Notes: generated from the letters alone by a model not told the origin. 64,000 bases of DNA from an uncultured Pseudomonadota bacterium (GCA_903829815.1 CAIKRR010000014.1:1-64000); one strand, 5' to 3'. Numbered from the stretch's first letter, positions 47,169 to 56,222 are shown. Made by a program: numbers and translations.

Positions 47169-47198
47169 CAGGCGGGGCTGGTGGTCAGCCACCGCCTG
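47169..47198 (-). other. pufA-pufL intercistronic stem-loop
   Basis: An imperfect hairpin of 7+5 base pairs (CAGGCGG..CCGCCTG enclosing GGCTG..CAGCC with one bulged A) in the 72-nt gap between pufA and pufL. In Rhodobacter an intercistronic stem-loop here stabilises the pufBA mRNA segment so that LH1 exceeds reaction centres. The same role is inferred here from position and structure only. Confidence 0.6.
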
Positions 47199-47215
47199 CG
47201 TATTCCACCCATCCC

Positions 47216-47398
47216 CTACTTTGCCGGGGCTGCCTTCGCCTCTGCGGCCTTCAGTTGCTCCTGGGTCATGCCATCGAGCCAGTTGTACCGGGCCGTGCTC
47301 AGGAGAATGAGGTGAATCATTGCCGCGAGGGCAAACAGAAAAACGCCTTGCACCACCATGGCACGCAGCGGATCGTAGAGTCTCCAAACTCGCCACAT
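47216..47398 (-). CDS. pufA: LH1 antenna alpha polypeptide
   Basis: 60 residues. [37 protein letters not shown] is the LH1-alpha pattern, with the bacteriochlorophyll-ligand His at about 29 and a charged Ala/Lys-rich C-terminus. AAGGAG precedes the ATG. It starts only 15 nt after the preceding orf74 stop. Confidence 0.96.
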   Translation of the reverse strand: MWRVWRLYDPLRAMVVQGVFLFALAAMIHLILLSTARYNWLDGMTQEQLKAAEAKAAPAK

Positions 47399-47413
47399 AT
47401 TTCTTGCTCCTTT

Positions 47414-47638
47414 CTAGGGTAAGTAAGGCATCAGGGTATCGACTGCCGCCCTCACGCCTTCAAGCAGTGTTCCGCCTTCCTCCGCACCCGGGAGCCAGGA
47501 ACGCCATCTCAACATCAGCAGTTGCGCCACCACCGCCACGGACAGGAAGACCGTGAAGAGGAGCGCAAAGATGCACATGGATGCCAGCGAGTCGGTGTTG
47601 CCCGACTGCCCTGTCGTGTGATTGACTGAATGTGACAT
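47414..47638 (-). CDS. Unidentified single-pass membrane protein inserted between pufB and pufA
   Basis: 74 residues. A polar N-terminus (about 1-20, His/Thr/Asn-rich) leads to one hydrophobic helix (about 21-43, CIFALLFTVFLSVAVVAQLLML). The cytoplasmic- or periplasmic-side tail is RWRSWLPGAEEGGTLLEGVRAAVDTLMPYLP, short enough to pack against a membrane. No bacteriochlorophyll-ligand His sits within the helix. The ATG has a GGGGGAT ribosome site; gaps are 28 nt to pufB and 15 nt to pufA. Layout recalls PufQ (also about 74 residues) and PufX (one helix then a Leu/Gly tail), but the similarity is weak and remembered, not searched. It may be an LH1-associated accessory polypeptide; function unknown. 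Confidence 0.75.
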   Translation of the reverse strand: MSHSVNHTTGQSGNTDSLASMCIFALLFTVFLSVAVVAQLLMLRWRSWLPGAEEGGTLLEGVRAAVDTLMPYLP

Positions 47639-47666
47639 GGTGTATCCCCCTCTCGGATGAATGGGA

Positions 47667-47813
47667 TCAGTGGAACCAGGGACGCCAGGCCCAGACCAGG
47701 ATGTGCGCAATGACGGCAGCCATCGCGAAGCCGATCAGTCCCTGCATGTAGTACGTATGAAATTCCTGGGCTTCCTCATCGGTGAGGCCCGAGATATTTC
47801 TGTTGTTGCTCAT
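47667..47813 (-). CDS. pufB: LH1 antenna beta polypeptide
   Basis: 48 residues. [41 protein letters not shown] with the ligand His at about 37 and the second conserved His at about 19. An AGGAG ribosome site at 9 nt supports the ATG. It is the first antenna gene after bchZ, but pufA does not follow directly; orf74 intervenes. Confidence 0.96.
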   Translation of the reverse strand: MSNNRNISGLTDEEAQEFHTYYMQGLIGFAMAAVIAHILVWAWRPWFH

Positions 47814-47849
47814 CGGATGTGCTCCTGTGAGTTGACCTTTCGGCCAAAT

Positions 47850-47868
47850 CCACGCCAGGCCTGCGTGG
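47850..47868 (-). other. Short inverted repeat in bchZ-pufB gap
   Basis: A 6-bp CCACGC/GCGTGG stem around a 7-nt loop within the 136-nt spacer between bchZ and pufB. It could stabilise the 5' end of a processed pufB transcript. No pufQ-like reading frame is found in this gap. Confidence 0.3.
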
Positions 47869-47949
47869 AGAAGGCAGCCGCAGCACATCGCCACGACATT
47901 GGGTGAGCCCGGTGCGCATCGGCGCCGGCCAGGCTGAGTTCGGGTACGG

Positions 47950-49416
47950 TCATGCCGGCACGGCTCCCATGAGGGCGGACTGTGCATGCTCGACACGATT
48001 GCGGTCGATCTGGTCCTCGCCCGCTTCGCGCGCTTCGCGTTCGGCACGGTCGCGCAGGCGCTTTGCAACCGAAATCTGGATGAGCACCGGTTGGGCAGCA
48101 ACCAGTTCATCGAGCAGTTCGCGTGCTGCAATGGTCCAGGGCAGCATGCGCGCAGAACCCGCGCTGGCTCCTGCAGTGGGCGTAGCCTCGACCTTGTCCA
48201 TCTCGGTACCGAGCGGCAGGATATGAAAGAGTGCATCAAAGAGGCCATTGCAGACCTCCTGCAACAGGAACACCGCGCCCGAATACCCCATGAACGGCGA
48301 GCCGGTATGGCGTCGGATGATGGCCCCCGGAAACGAGGCGGCGATGTAACTGGCTCGGCCACCTGCTTCGGCCAGATACATGCGTTCGTTGTAACTGCCA
48401 AAGAGGACCAGGGGCGCCTTGGTCCGGCACAACTGTCGAATCTCGTCGTTGGCGGTCTTCTGACCCGGCTTGCGCGGAACGGCAAACTGGCAGGGCAAGC
48501 CCAGTTCGTCTTCGAGGTAGTGGCGGATGCCGCGGGTATGCGTCTCGCTCGCAACGACTGCGAAACTGGCGGTGCCGAAAAAGTCCTGGGTGACCGACCG
48601 CCACAGATCCCAGATCGGCTTGATCGTCGTGTGCTTTTCACGCTCGATGAAAGGCTCCGGATCAAGGCCGAGGAGTTCACCCAGGCTGCGCAGGAACGCG
48701 GTGGTACTGTGCAGGCCGATCGGGGCCTGCAGCCAGGGACGCTCGAGCGCTTCGCACAGCAGGCGCCCGTACTCGCGGTACAGGCTCACGTTGACTTCGG
48801 CTTGCGCCAACTGAGCGACATCGGCCAGGTGACTGCCCAGCGGAAAGGTCATGTTGACCTCGGCGCCGATACCCTCGATGAGGCGTCTGACCTCGGCCAG
48901 ATCGCTTGGCATGTTGAACATGCCATAGGCCGGTCCGATGATGTTCACACGCGGTCGGGCGCCGGGGTCGCGCGGCTTGACCGCGGGCACTTTGCGAGTG
49001 CCGTACTCGGTCCACAACCAGCGCATGGCACGATCAGCCGCCTGCCACTGGTCTTCATCGATCGTGCGGGGGAGGAAACGGGCAATATTCAGCCCCTCGG
49101 GCGTGACCCCACCACCGATCATCTCCGCGATCGATCCGGTAACGACAACCGCGGGCAGATCCGGATCGAGCGTGGCGTGAGCACGCTTCATCGCACCTTC
49201 AGTACCCTCGCGCCCGAGTTGCTCTTCGGCCAGGCCGGTGACAACAATCGGCAGTTCGTGGGGCGGCAGGGCATCGGTGTAATGCAGCACCGAGGTCACC
49301 GGCAGGTTCTCGCAGCCCACCGGCCCGTCGATCACCACCTGCAGGCCCTTGATGGCGGTGAAGACATACACCGCGCCCCAGTAGCCACCGGCCCGATCGT
49401 GGTCGAGGACCATCAT
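47950..49416 (-). CDS. bchZ: Chlorophyllide a reductase subunit Z
   Basis: 488 residues. NifK-like subunit of the enzyme that reduces ring B of 3-vinyl or hydroxyethyl chlorophyllide. [59 protein letters not shown] is the conserved N-terminus with the cluster Cys; the [39 protein letters not shown] and [18 protein letters not shown] blocks follow. It overlaps bchY by 4 nt. Confidence 0.96.
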   Translation of the reverse strand: MMVLDHDRAGGYWGAVYVFTAIKGLQVVIDGPVGCENLPVTSVLHYTDALPPHELPIVVTGLAEEQLGREGTEGAMKRAHATLDPDLPAVVVTGSIAEMIGGGVTPEGLNIARFLPRTIDEDQWQAADRAMRWLWTEYGTRKVPAVKPRDPGARPRVNIIGPAYGMFNMPSDLAEVRRLIEGIGAEVNMTFPLGSHLADVAQLAQAEVNVSLYREYGRLLCEALERPWLQAPIGLHSTTAFLRSLGELLGLDPEPFIEREKHTTIKPIWDLWRSVTQDFFGTASFAVVASETHTRGIRHYLEDELGLPCQFAVPRKPGQKTANDEIRQLCRTKAPLVLFGSYNERMYLAEAGGRASYIAASFPGAIIRRHTGSPFMGYSGAVFLLQEVCNGLFDALFHILPLGTEMDKVEATPTAGASAGSARMLPWTIAARELLDELVAAQPVLIQISVAKRLRDRAEREAREAGEDQIDRNRVEHAQSALMGAVPA

Positions 49417-50948
49417 GAGCCCATCTCCTCGCTCTTGCGTCGCGCAATGCGCTTCTGCTGCTGCCGACGCACTTCGGCCTTGAACTCGGGATGCGCTACG
49501 GGGGTGTTCTGCCAGACGCCGGCGTTGTCGCCCTGACCGGTCTCGCCAAAGAAGGCCTTCATCGTGTCAAAGCGCGCCTTGTTGCCCATGGCGGCATTCA
49601 CCACCTGAGCCAGCGAGCCTGCTCCGGCGGCACCCATCAAGGGGCGAGCCGAGATGAGGTTGGTGAAGTAGAGCGAAGGAATCGTTCGCTCCTTGGCCCA
49701 CTGCACGACCGGCGTGGTCCCGATCGCCAGATCGGGCTTGAACTCGGCCACGGCGGCCAGATCCTGCTCGAGCGAGGCGCGATACTGCACGTGCACCCCT
49801 TTTGCCTCGAGCCATTCCCGGTCGATGGCGCTCTGCGCCGTGCGCGGGCAGGCGGTACCCACGTAACGCAGATCGGCACCACTCTCGATCAGCAGCCGGG
49901 CAACGATCAACTCGGACCCTTCGTAACCACTGAGGGTGATACGACCCTTGATCGGGCTGCGCGAGAGCACCGCCTTGATCCCGGGCAGTACGGCCTGACG
50001 CGCTGCTGCAATACGCTCGGCCGATACACCGGCGGCTTCGCCAATTGCACCCAGCCACGCAGCGGTGCCTTCATAGCCCACCGGTGCAGAGCCCACGATG
50101 GGTCGCCCAGCCGATTCGAAGACCCGCATGCTCGCGGTGTAAAAGGGATGGATGGCGGCAACCACCGCTCCATCGAGCGCTGCGTAGAGCTCGCGCCACT
50201 CACGGGTAGGCACGACAGGGCCGGGCGCCAGTTCCATCGGCGCCAGCATCTGCCCGATCAGCATCGGATCGACCGGGAACATCTCGCCCAGGAGGGTCAC
50301 CGTCGGCAAGGCCGAGCGCCCAGCACGCGGGGCGGCGACCGGACCTGCCTTGATCTCGCCCATCGCATACTGGAGCATCGCCCCAGCCAGTACGTCCTTG
50401 GCCTCGGCGTGGGTCGGTACCCCAAAACCGGGCACATCGATACCGATGATGCGAACGCCATTGATTTCGCGCGGCAGCAACTGGAGCGGCACGCCACTGG
50501 CGGTAGGCACGCACAGGTTGATGATCACCAGCGCGTCGAGGTCCTCGGGTTTGGCCTGGGCGTAGACCGCCTCGCGGATATCCTCGAAAAGCTTGCCGGT
50601 CACCAGCGTTTCGGAGTTGAAGGGCACATAGCCCACCGGACGCCGGGCCCCATAGAAATGCGAGGTAAACGTGAGGCCGTAAACGCAGCAGGCTGATCCG
50701 GAGAGAATGGTGGCGGTGCGTCGCATGCGCAACCCGACCCGCAACGACCCGAAGGCCGGGCACATGCTCTGTGGCTGGTCGTGTGGCCCCTTGGGGTAAT
50801 CGGCTGCAAATCGATCGAGCAGTTCACTCTTGCCGGCCGCGCGTGCCTGGGCCTCGAGCATGTCCTTGCCTGAGTGGCATCCGACGGCCTCGCCCTCGCC
50901 GCTGGGAGCAGCGACCGGCACACCCGGGGTCGATTCGCGAACGTTCAT
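49413..50948 (-). CDS. bchY: Chlorophyllide a reductase subunit Y
   Basis: 511 residues. NifD-like partner of Bch[46 protein letters not shown] contains the cluster-ligand Cys residues, and [13 protein letters not shown] supplies another. SNEWQW-like [15 protein letters not shown] and [18 protein letters not shown] are typical. N-terminal 30 residues are variable. Starts 4 nt after the bchX stop. Confidence 0.96.
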   Translation of the reverse strand: MNVRESTPGVPVAAPSGEGEAVGCHSGKDMLEAQARAAGKSELLDRFAADYPKGPHDQPQSMCPAFGSLRVGLRMRRTATILSGSACCVYGLTFTSHFYGARRPVGYVPFNSETLVTGKLFEDIREAVYAQAKPEDLDALVIINLCVPTASGVPLQLLPREINGVRIIGIDVPGFGVPTHAEAKDVLAGAMLQYAMGEIKAGPVAAPRAGRSALPTVTLLGEMFPVDPMLIGQMLAPMELAPGPVVPTREWRELYAALDGAVVAAIHPFYTASMRVFESAGRPIVGSAPVGYEGTAAWLGAIGEAAGVSAERIAAARQAVLPGIKAVLSRSPIKGRITLSGYEGSELIVARLLIESGADLRYVGTACPRTAQSAIDREWLEAKGVHVQYRASLEQDLAAVAEFKPDLAIGTTPVVQWAKERTIPSLYFTNLISARPLMGAAGAGSLAQVVNAAMGNKARFDTMKAFFGETGQGDNAGVWQNTPVAHPEFKAEVRRQQQKRIARRKSEEMGS

Positions 50949-50952
50949 CCGA

Positions 50953-51990
50953 TCAGGCCTCGTCGTAGATGACTTCGAGCGAGGGCTTCACGGCCTCTTC
51001 ATGACCCATCATGTCGAGCAGCGTGGCCGGTTGCAGCACGACGTCACGACCCACGGCACTGCCGCTGAACAAGCCGAGCAGTTCGTCCTGGGTAAGCGGC
51101 TGCGGACGTACCGGCGGCGCCTCGGCCACATTGGTGGCGAGCGTCTCGAACATCGGCGCCCACTGGGTACCCGGGCGACCGATGATTTCGTAACTGGCGC
51201 TCTTGCGCCGGATGTCCTCGTTGGCCGGGATCGCTGACAGGACCGGGATACCCGCGCGCTCGGCAAATGCCGCCGCCTCACCCGTCCCATCGTCCTTGTT
51301 GATCACCATGCCGGCCACGCCCACATTGCCACCGAGCTTGCGGAAGTATTCGACCGCCGAACACACGTTGTTGGCAACGTAGAGTGACTGCAAGTCGTTG
51401 CTGGCGACGACGATCACCTTCTGGCACATGTCGCGAGCGATCGGCAAGCCGAAACCACCGCAGACCACATCACCCAGGAAGTCGAGCAACACGTAGTCGA
51501 AGCCCCAGTCGTGGAAGCCCAGTTTCTCGAGGGTTTCAAAGCCGTGGATGATGCCGCGGCCACCGCAGCCGCGACCCACTTCGGGGCCGCCCAGTTCCAT
51601 TGCAAAGACGCCATCGCGCTTGAAGCAGACATCACCGATCGAGACCGGTTGACCAGCGAGCTTCAAGCGCGAGGAGGTTTCGATGATGGTCGGACAGGCC
51701 TTTCCACCAAAGAGCAAGGACGTCGTGTCGCTCTTGGGGTCGCAGCCGATCAGCAGGACCTTCTTGCCCTGCTGGGCCATCATGTAGGAGAGGTTAGCAA
51801 GGGTGAAACTCTTGCCGATACCACCCTTGCCATAAATGGCGATGATCTGGGTTTCCTTGGTCACCGGACCGGTATGCACCGGATCGGGTTCCACCGCCGC
51901 TTCGGCAGCCAGGCGCGATTTCAACATGAACTGCACCGGGGCTTCCTTCAACGGGCCTGCGCCCATCGGCTTGCTGTCGGCACCACTCAT
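50953..51990 (-). CDS. bchX: Chlorophyllide a reductase ATPase subunit X
   Basis: 345 residues. NifH-like ATPase for BchYZ. P-loop [12 protein letters not shown] is near 52-62, GCDPKSDTTSLLFGGKACPTIIET and LGGPEVGRGCGGRGI and [15 protein letters not shown] supply Fe4S4 ligands. The long N-terminus (about 45 residues) is usual. It is the first gene of the bchXYZ-puf block; bchC, its usual upstream neighbour, is missing, and two PpsR-type elements lie upstream. Confidence 0.96.
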   Translation of the reverse strand: MSGADSKPMGAGPLKEAPVQFMLKSRLAAEAAVEPDPVHTGPVTKETQIIAIYGKGGIGKSFTLANLSYMMAQQGKKVLLIGCDPKSDTTSLLFGGKACPTIIETSSRLKLAGQPVSIGDVCFKRDGVFAMELGGPEVGRGCGGRGIIHGFETLEKLGFHDWGFDYVLLDFLGDVVCGGFGLPIARDMCQKVIVVASNDLQSLYVANNVCSAVEYFRKLGGNVGVAGMVINKDDGTGEAAAFAERAGIPVLSAIPANEDIRRKSASYEIIGRPGTQWAPMFETLATNVAEAPPVRPQPLTQDELLGLFSGSAVGRDVVLQPATLLDMMGHEEAVKPSLEVIYDEA

Positions 51991-52150
51991 CGTTTCCTCC
52001 CCCGGTCACTGACCGACCTGCGTTGCCATCGCGGCAGATCTGCCGCCTCTTGTTCGATGTCGCCGCCTGCATCGTTGCTGCGCACAGGGCAGCAAGCGTT
52101 GCAATCGACCTCTACCTCGCTGACCTCAGCGAGACCAGCTCACACCGGAA

Positions 52151-52193
52151 TGTCATTTGAACCTGACTTTCCGAGTGTCATTAATTCGTGACA
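52151..52193. promoter_or_regulatory. Two PpsR/CrtJ-type binding sites upstream of bchX
   Basis: 52176-52193 is a perfect TGT-N12-ACA element (TGTCATTAATTCGTGACA). 52151-52168 is a second with one mismatch (TGT-N12-ACT), its start 25 nt away. Both lie in the 282-nt spacer 51991-52272 between bchX and crtF, which holds no gene. Spaced pairs allow cooperative PpsR binding in Rhodobacter. A -35-like ATGACA overlaps each on the minus strand, but no good -10 is found. Confidence 0.65.
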
Positions 52194-52272
52194 CCAGACT
52201 CTAACGCTTTCTGGCCAGATGTCAAGAGAGCAGATATTGCAATTGCATTGCGCAGCCAGCCTGACTCGACGA

Positions 52273-53490
52273 TCAACGGGAGGACTCCCGCGGGGCCGCA
52301 ATGGCATGCAGCAGACCTGTCTGCAAGGGCACCCGCGTCTTCACCGGACGCACCCGATCGAAACCTGCTGCAAGAACCAGCAGGCTCAACTCCTCGGCCG
52401 TTCGGGCACGCCCCTTTCCCATTGCCAGCAGGTAGAAGCCGAAATAGGCATCACCCATCGCCTCAGCTCCCGGGGTACCCGACATCGGTTCGGCCAGAAT
52501 GAGGTCACCGCCGCGATCACCCAGAGCCTGTCGAGCCGCGCGCAGAATGGCCAGCACCCGTTCGTCGGGGTGGTCGTAGAGAACTCGCACCAGGCTCACC
52601 AGGTCGGCCCCCTGGGGCACCGGATCATCAAAGAAACTGCCTCCATGGCAGACGACACGCGCGCCCAGCCCCTCGGCGGCAAAGCGCACCTTCGCCCGTT
52701 CGGCGACCGCGGGCAGATCAAAGAGCATCAGCGACAACGAAGGATGCCGAGCCGCCACCTGTGACAGAAAGGCACCCTGTCCCCCTCCCAGGTCGAGCAG
52801 GCAGCGGTAACGGCCAAAATCGAACGCGGCAATCACCTGTTCGGCGACCAGTGGCTGAGAAGCCGCCATGAGCTCCGAGTAATCGGCGACCCGCTCGGCA
52901 GCCAAGCCGCGTGCCGCGCCTGATCCAGTGCCTTTTGATTCGCTGGTGGGATACCCATCTTCTGCATAGGCCCAGTACCGGCGCAACTGCGTCGACTGCT
53001 CGGGGTGGCGGAGCAGTTCAACCGGATCTTTCAGATCGTCGTACACCGCCTGATGGTGTTCGACCAGCGCCGTTATCGCAGGACTCGCGGCCACAACCGC
53101 CCCAAGCATGCCCAGACCCACCAGGCGCTTGCCAGCATCCTCGGACGCACTGCGCCACTCGAGCAAGTCCAGACTGACCGCCCCGCGCAAGAGGATGTCC
53201 AGACTGCGTTCGGAAAGCCCGGTGAGATCCTGCAGCGCGGACGCATCGCGGGGCCCCTGGGCAAGATGCTCAAAGAGGCCAAGCTTGACGCAAGAGAGCA
53301 GGATCTGGCTGTAGGTGAAACCGGCAACCAGGTCAAAAAGTCGCCTCGACTGGCGCCTGACCATCCAGCGCATGCCCGGCGTGGCCGCGGCCCAGCGATG
53401 AAATCGAGGGCTCGCCAGCAGCCTGTCGCGCCAGCGTCTCCAGTCAAAACGATCAGCCGGAGCTGCTGGTGCGGGCACAGCGTCTTCCAT
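52273..53490 (-). CDS. crtF: Hydroxyneurosporene O-methyltransferase
   Basis: About 405 residues. SAM-dependent methylation of the 1-hydroxyl group of acyclic carotenoids. An N-terminal dimerisation helix region with FTYSQILLSCVKLGLFEHLAQGP precedes the SAM fold: LLDLGGGQGAFLSQVAARHP, LFDLPAVAERAKVRF and DLVSLVRVLYDHPDERVL. The ATG overlaps the crtE stop as TGATG (1 nt), supporting crtE-crtF coupling. A longer upstream frame over crtE is shadow. Confidence 0.92.
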   Translation of the reverse strand: MEDAVPAPAAPADRFDWRRWRDRLLASPRFHRWAAATPGMRWMVRRQSRRLFDLVAGFTYSQILLSCVKLGLFEHLAQGPRDASALQDLTGLSERSLDILLRGAVSLDLLEWRSASEDAGKRLVGLGMLGAVVAASPAITALVEHHQAVYDDLKDPVELLRHPEQSTQLRRYWAYAEDGYPTSESKGTGSGAARGLAAERVADYSELMAASQPLVAEQVIAAFDFGRYRCLLDLGGGQGAFLSQVAARHPSLSLMLFDLPAVAERAKVRFAAEGLGARVVCHGGSFFDDPVPQGADLVSLVRVLYDHPDERVLAILRAARQALGDRGGDLILAEPMSGTPGAEAMGDAYFGFYLLAMGKGRARTAEELSLLVLAAGFDRVRPVKTRVPLQTGLLHAIAAPRESSR

Positions 53491-54515
53491 CAGGCACGTC
53501 CACGGGTCCGGCGACTGACCTCTCGTACGGGCGCTGCAGGGGCGGCCGCTGCCGGCTCTGCAGCGGGCGGGCTGGCCACCGACGGGACGCGCAACGCCGC
53601 AAGCGCCGTCTCCAGCGCCAGCATCCGATCGGGCGGCAGCGCCACCCGATCGACCTTGTTGGGCCCGGCCGTGGGTACCAGGCGCTGGGCCTCGTGCAGC
53701 ACGAGACCGCGCAGTCGCTCCTTGCCAGCACATTCAGGAATGCTGTCGATGGCCTGCTGCATCAAGCGATCGAAGTGAATCACCGCCCCGTCCAGTCCGA
53801 GACGCAAGGCGGCACTGGGCCGGTCGAGCGCCAGATCCTGTCCCATCGGTTTGCCGGTGACCACGCTGTCGCAGATGACGTCGCGGATGTCGTCGGCCAC
53901 CTGATAGGCCTCACCCAGGGCGTCGCCCAGCCCGTGCCATGCAGCCGGGTCGGCCCCGGCCGCAGCGGCTCCGCCGATGGTTGCCGCCGCAAAGAGCGAG
54001 CCGGTCTTGGCTCGCTGATATTCAGCCAGCGCGGCATGCGATTCGCACTCCCAGGCCTGACCAGCCACGATCCCGAAGGGCGGGCCTACCGACTCATCGA
54101 GTATGGAGAGCAATCCGGGCAGGCGCTCGGGATGGGCCACTGCGCTCTCTGCCAGCGTGCGAAACGCGAGCACAATGAGGCCATCGCCAGCAAGCACAGC
54201 CAGGCGTTCATCGAAGGCCTTGTGGACTGACGGCAGGCCACGACGCAGATCGGCATCATCGAAACAGGGAAGATCGTCATGCACCAGGGACGCGCAGTGC
54301 ATCAACTCCAGCGCAGCAGCGAAACCCTCGGCAAGGCGCGGATCGTCATCCCCGCAGGCAAGCGCCACCGCCAGAGAGAGCTGCGGACGGATGCGGGCCC
54401 CACCCGGGAAGACCGCATGCCGCAAGGCCTGGGCAAGACGCGGCGGCGCGCCGCTCTGGCGTGTGCGGGCCAGACTCGATTCGAGCGTACGTTCGATCCG
54501 CTGCAGAAAATCCAT
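53490..54515 (-). CDS. crtE: Geranylgeranyl diphosphate synthase
   Basis: About 341 residues. Trans-prenyltransferase providing C20 for carotenoid and bacteriochlorophyll tails. The first Asp-rich motif HDDLPCFDDADLRRG (about 87-101) and the second QVADDIRDVICD are intact. The small-residue pattern before the first motif (LELMHCASLVHDD) suits C20 or C15 products; context argues for C20. The C-terminus has a Pro/Ala-rich 30-residue extension. GGGGGGAT precedes the ATG at 54515. Confidence 0.93.
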   Translation of the reverse strand: MDFLQRIERTLESSLARTRQSGAPPRLAQALRHAVFPGGARIRPQLSLAVALACGDDDPRLAEGFAAALELMHCASLVHDDLPCFDDADLRRGLPSVHKAFDERLAVLAGDGLIVLAFRTLAESAVAHPERLPGLLSILDESVGPPFGIVAGQAWECESHAALAEYQRAKTGSLFAAATIGGAAAAGADPAAWHGLGDALGEAYQVADDIRDVICDSVVTGKPMGQDLALDRPSAALRLGLDGAVIHFDRLMQQAIDSIPECAGKERLRGLVLHEAQRLVPTAGPNKVDRVALPPDRMLALETALAALRVPSVASPPAAEPAAAAPAAPVREVSRRTRGRA

Positions 54516-54554
54516 CTCTATCCCCCCTGTCAGCAGTGTCGACAGCGCCCGCGG

Positions 54555-54597
54555 TGTCAACAATGCCTGTCACACGCAGTGACTTGTAGAATTGACA
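54555..54597. promoter_or_regulatory. PpsR-like sites in the crtE/bchO spacer
   Basis: Two degenerate TGT-N12-ACA elements, each with one mismatched triplet base: 54555-54572 (TGT-N12-TCA) and 54580-54597 (TGA-N12-ACA), starts 25 nt apart, the same spacing as the bchX pair. TTGACA hexamers overlap both (minus strand 54555-54560, plus strand 54592-54597). Good -10 boxes are not seen. They lie in the divergent control region of crtEF and bchO. Confidence 0.4.
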
Positions 54598-54634
54598 CCT
54601 ACGATAGACACTTGGGCCGCCGCCGTCAACCCGC

Positions 54635-55627
54635 ATGAGAACCTCGATGAATGACCAGCCGTTCCCGGACGTCCGCCCACCGCTCGGGCTGGAAACTTTC
54701 AGCACGCGGACACCGACGGTCCTATGGCGTGGTTGGGCCAGTCCGGCGCTGCGCGACCCGGGTGCGGCGGGCAGCGCACCGGTGCTCCTGCTACTGCACG
54801 GGACTGGCGGCAGTCGAATCTCCTGGCGCCCGGTCATCGACGCTCTGACCAGCACCCATGAGGCGGGTGCCCTCCCCTGGCATATCCTTGCCCCCGACCT
54901 CCCCGGGCATGGCCAGACCTGCTGCACCGGTCACACACGCCACGGGCTGCGCGAAATGGCCCAGGACCTTGCCGCCTTGCTCGAATCGCTGCAGATCAGG
55001 CAAGTGGCCCTCGTGGCTGGCCACTCGGCCGGGGCGGCGGTCGGCCTCTGGCTGTCCCACCTGAGCGAAGTGCACTCTCCCGGTACGGTGAGTCAGGTAC
55101 TGGGGATCGCGCCCTCGCTTGTGCCGCCACCGGCCATCTACAACCTCCTGCTCGGCCCGATCCTGGCGCCGCTCTTCGCTTCGCGGGCCAGCGTGCTGGG
55201 CATGACCGCACTGGCACGTCGCAGCGGCCTCATCGACCAGCTCATCGCCTCGACCGGATCGACCATTGCCGAGCAGCAACGGGTCGACTACCGGGCCCTC
55301 TTCAGCCACTCGGCCCATATTCAGGGTGCGATGGACTTCATGGCAGCAACCGATCTTCCGGCCCTGCTCGATCGCGCGCCGACACTGCAATCAGCGCTGA
55401 CTCTCCTCATCGCCGAGGACGATCGATGGATACCGAGTGTGCCCTTGCAGCGCATCATCGACGCGCACTATCCGCGAGCCAGCGTCGTGCGCTGCACCGG
55501 CGGACACCTGGTTCAGGAAGCCCGACCGACGCTGGTCGCCGACCTGATCACGACCCTGCATCCGGGGCCTGTCACCGCAGGCCCGGTCAGCGCCCATGGC
55601 GACACGCCCTCGCCCCGCCACCCGTAA
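54635..55627 (+). CDS. bchO: Alpha/beta hydrolase BchO
   Basis: 330 residues. LLLLHGTGGSRISWRPVIDAL (oxyanion HG), LAPDLPGHGQT, VAGHSAGAAVGLWL (nucleophile Ser in GHSAG), IAEDDRW (acid) and GGHLVQEARPTLVADL (catalytic His) are in place. The family is found in photosynthesis clusters; proposed to act in Mg insertion or bacteriochlorophyll metabolism, without firm proof. ATG 54635 or 54647 are both possible starts. It reads away from crtE. Confidence 0.85.
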   Translation: MRTSMNDQPFPDVRPPLGLETFSTRTPTVLWRGWASPALRDPGAAGSAPVLLLLHGTGGSRISWRPVIDALTSTHEAGALPWHILAPDLPGHGQTCCTGHTRHGLREMAQDLAALLESLQIRQVALVAGHSAGAAVGLWLSHLSEVHSPGTVSQVLGIAPSLVPPPAIYNLLLGPILAPLFASRASVLGMTALARRSGLIDQLIASTGSTIAEQQRVDYRALFSHSAHIQGAMDFMAATDLPALLDRAPTLQSALTLLIAEDDRWIPSVPLQRIIDAHYPRASVVRCTGGHLVQEARPTLVADLITTLHPGPVTAGPVSAHGDTPSPRHP

Positions 55628-55640
55628 CACGAGCACTGCC

Positions 55641-56222
55641 ATGAACAGCCCACCCAATGCACAGTTCAGCCACACCGGCTTCCTGGTGCGCGATCTGGAC
55701 ACCATGATCGCCTTCTACACCCGGGTACTCGGACTGGTGGTCACCGACCGGGGGCCCTACTACAAGGGAGGAGAAATAGCCTTCATGAGCCGCTCGGCGG
55801 GCGAACACCATCAGGTGGTGCTCGCCTCGGGTCGTACCGACGCGCTGCACGCCTCCACCATCAACCAGCTGTCGTTTCGGGTCGACAGCCTCGAGGACCT
55901 CCAGACATTCCACCGCCGTCTGCTCACCGAGGCTGTCGATGAATACGCGCCGCGCAATCACGGCAACGCCTGGAGCATCTACTTTGCCGACCCGGAAGGA
56001 AACCGCATCGAACTCTACGCAGCAACGCCCTGGCATGTGCAGCAACCATTCGGTCGCCCCCTCGACCTGTCCCTGTCTGCGGCGGCAATTCGGCAGGCAA
56101 CACACGCGCTGCTGGCCGACAACCCGACGCTGATCGGACAAGCCGCCTGGGCCCAGGCTTTCGAGGCCCGGCTGAAGGCGAGCGAGCCCGCTCTACCGAT
56201 GGCACCGGAGAAGGGGCGATGA
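55641..56222 (+). CDS. VOC-family (glyoxalase/extradiol-like) protein
   Basis: About 193 residues. One vicinal-oxygen-chelate domain: FSHTGFLVRDLDTMIAFYTRVLGL (metal His near the start), HHQVVLASGR (second ligand His), and NAWSIYFADPEGNRIELYAATPWHVQQP (Glu ligand in IELY). The C-terminal segment is helical. Superfamily members include dioxygenases and lyases; substrate unknown. It begins 13 nt after bchO; a start inside bchO (55596) is also open but less likely. It overlaps the following lipoprotein gene by 4 nt. Confidence 0.8.
   Translation: MNSPPNAQFSHTGFLVRDLDTMIAFYTRVLGLVVTDRGPYYKGGEIAFMSRSAGEHHQVVLASGRTDALHASTINQLSFRVDSLEDLQTFHRRLLTEAVDEYAPRNHGNAWSIYFADPEGNRIELYAATPWHVQQPFGRPLDLSLSAAAIRQATHALLADNPTLIGQAAWAQAFEARLKASEPALPMAPEKGR

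Noticed and set aside
47667-48680. 337-codon minus-strand frame ending in pufB
   Set aside because: Only its last 48 codons are a real gene (pufB); the rest is out-of-frame bchZ.
51991-52272. Possible bchC remnant upstream of bchX
   Set aside because: No dehydrogenase motif or frame with BchC-like residues in the spacer on either strand; treated as regulatory DNA.
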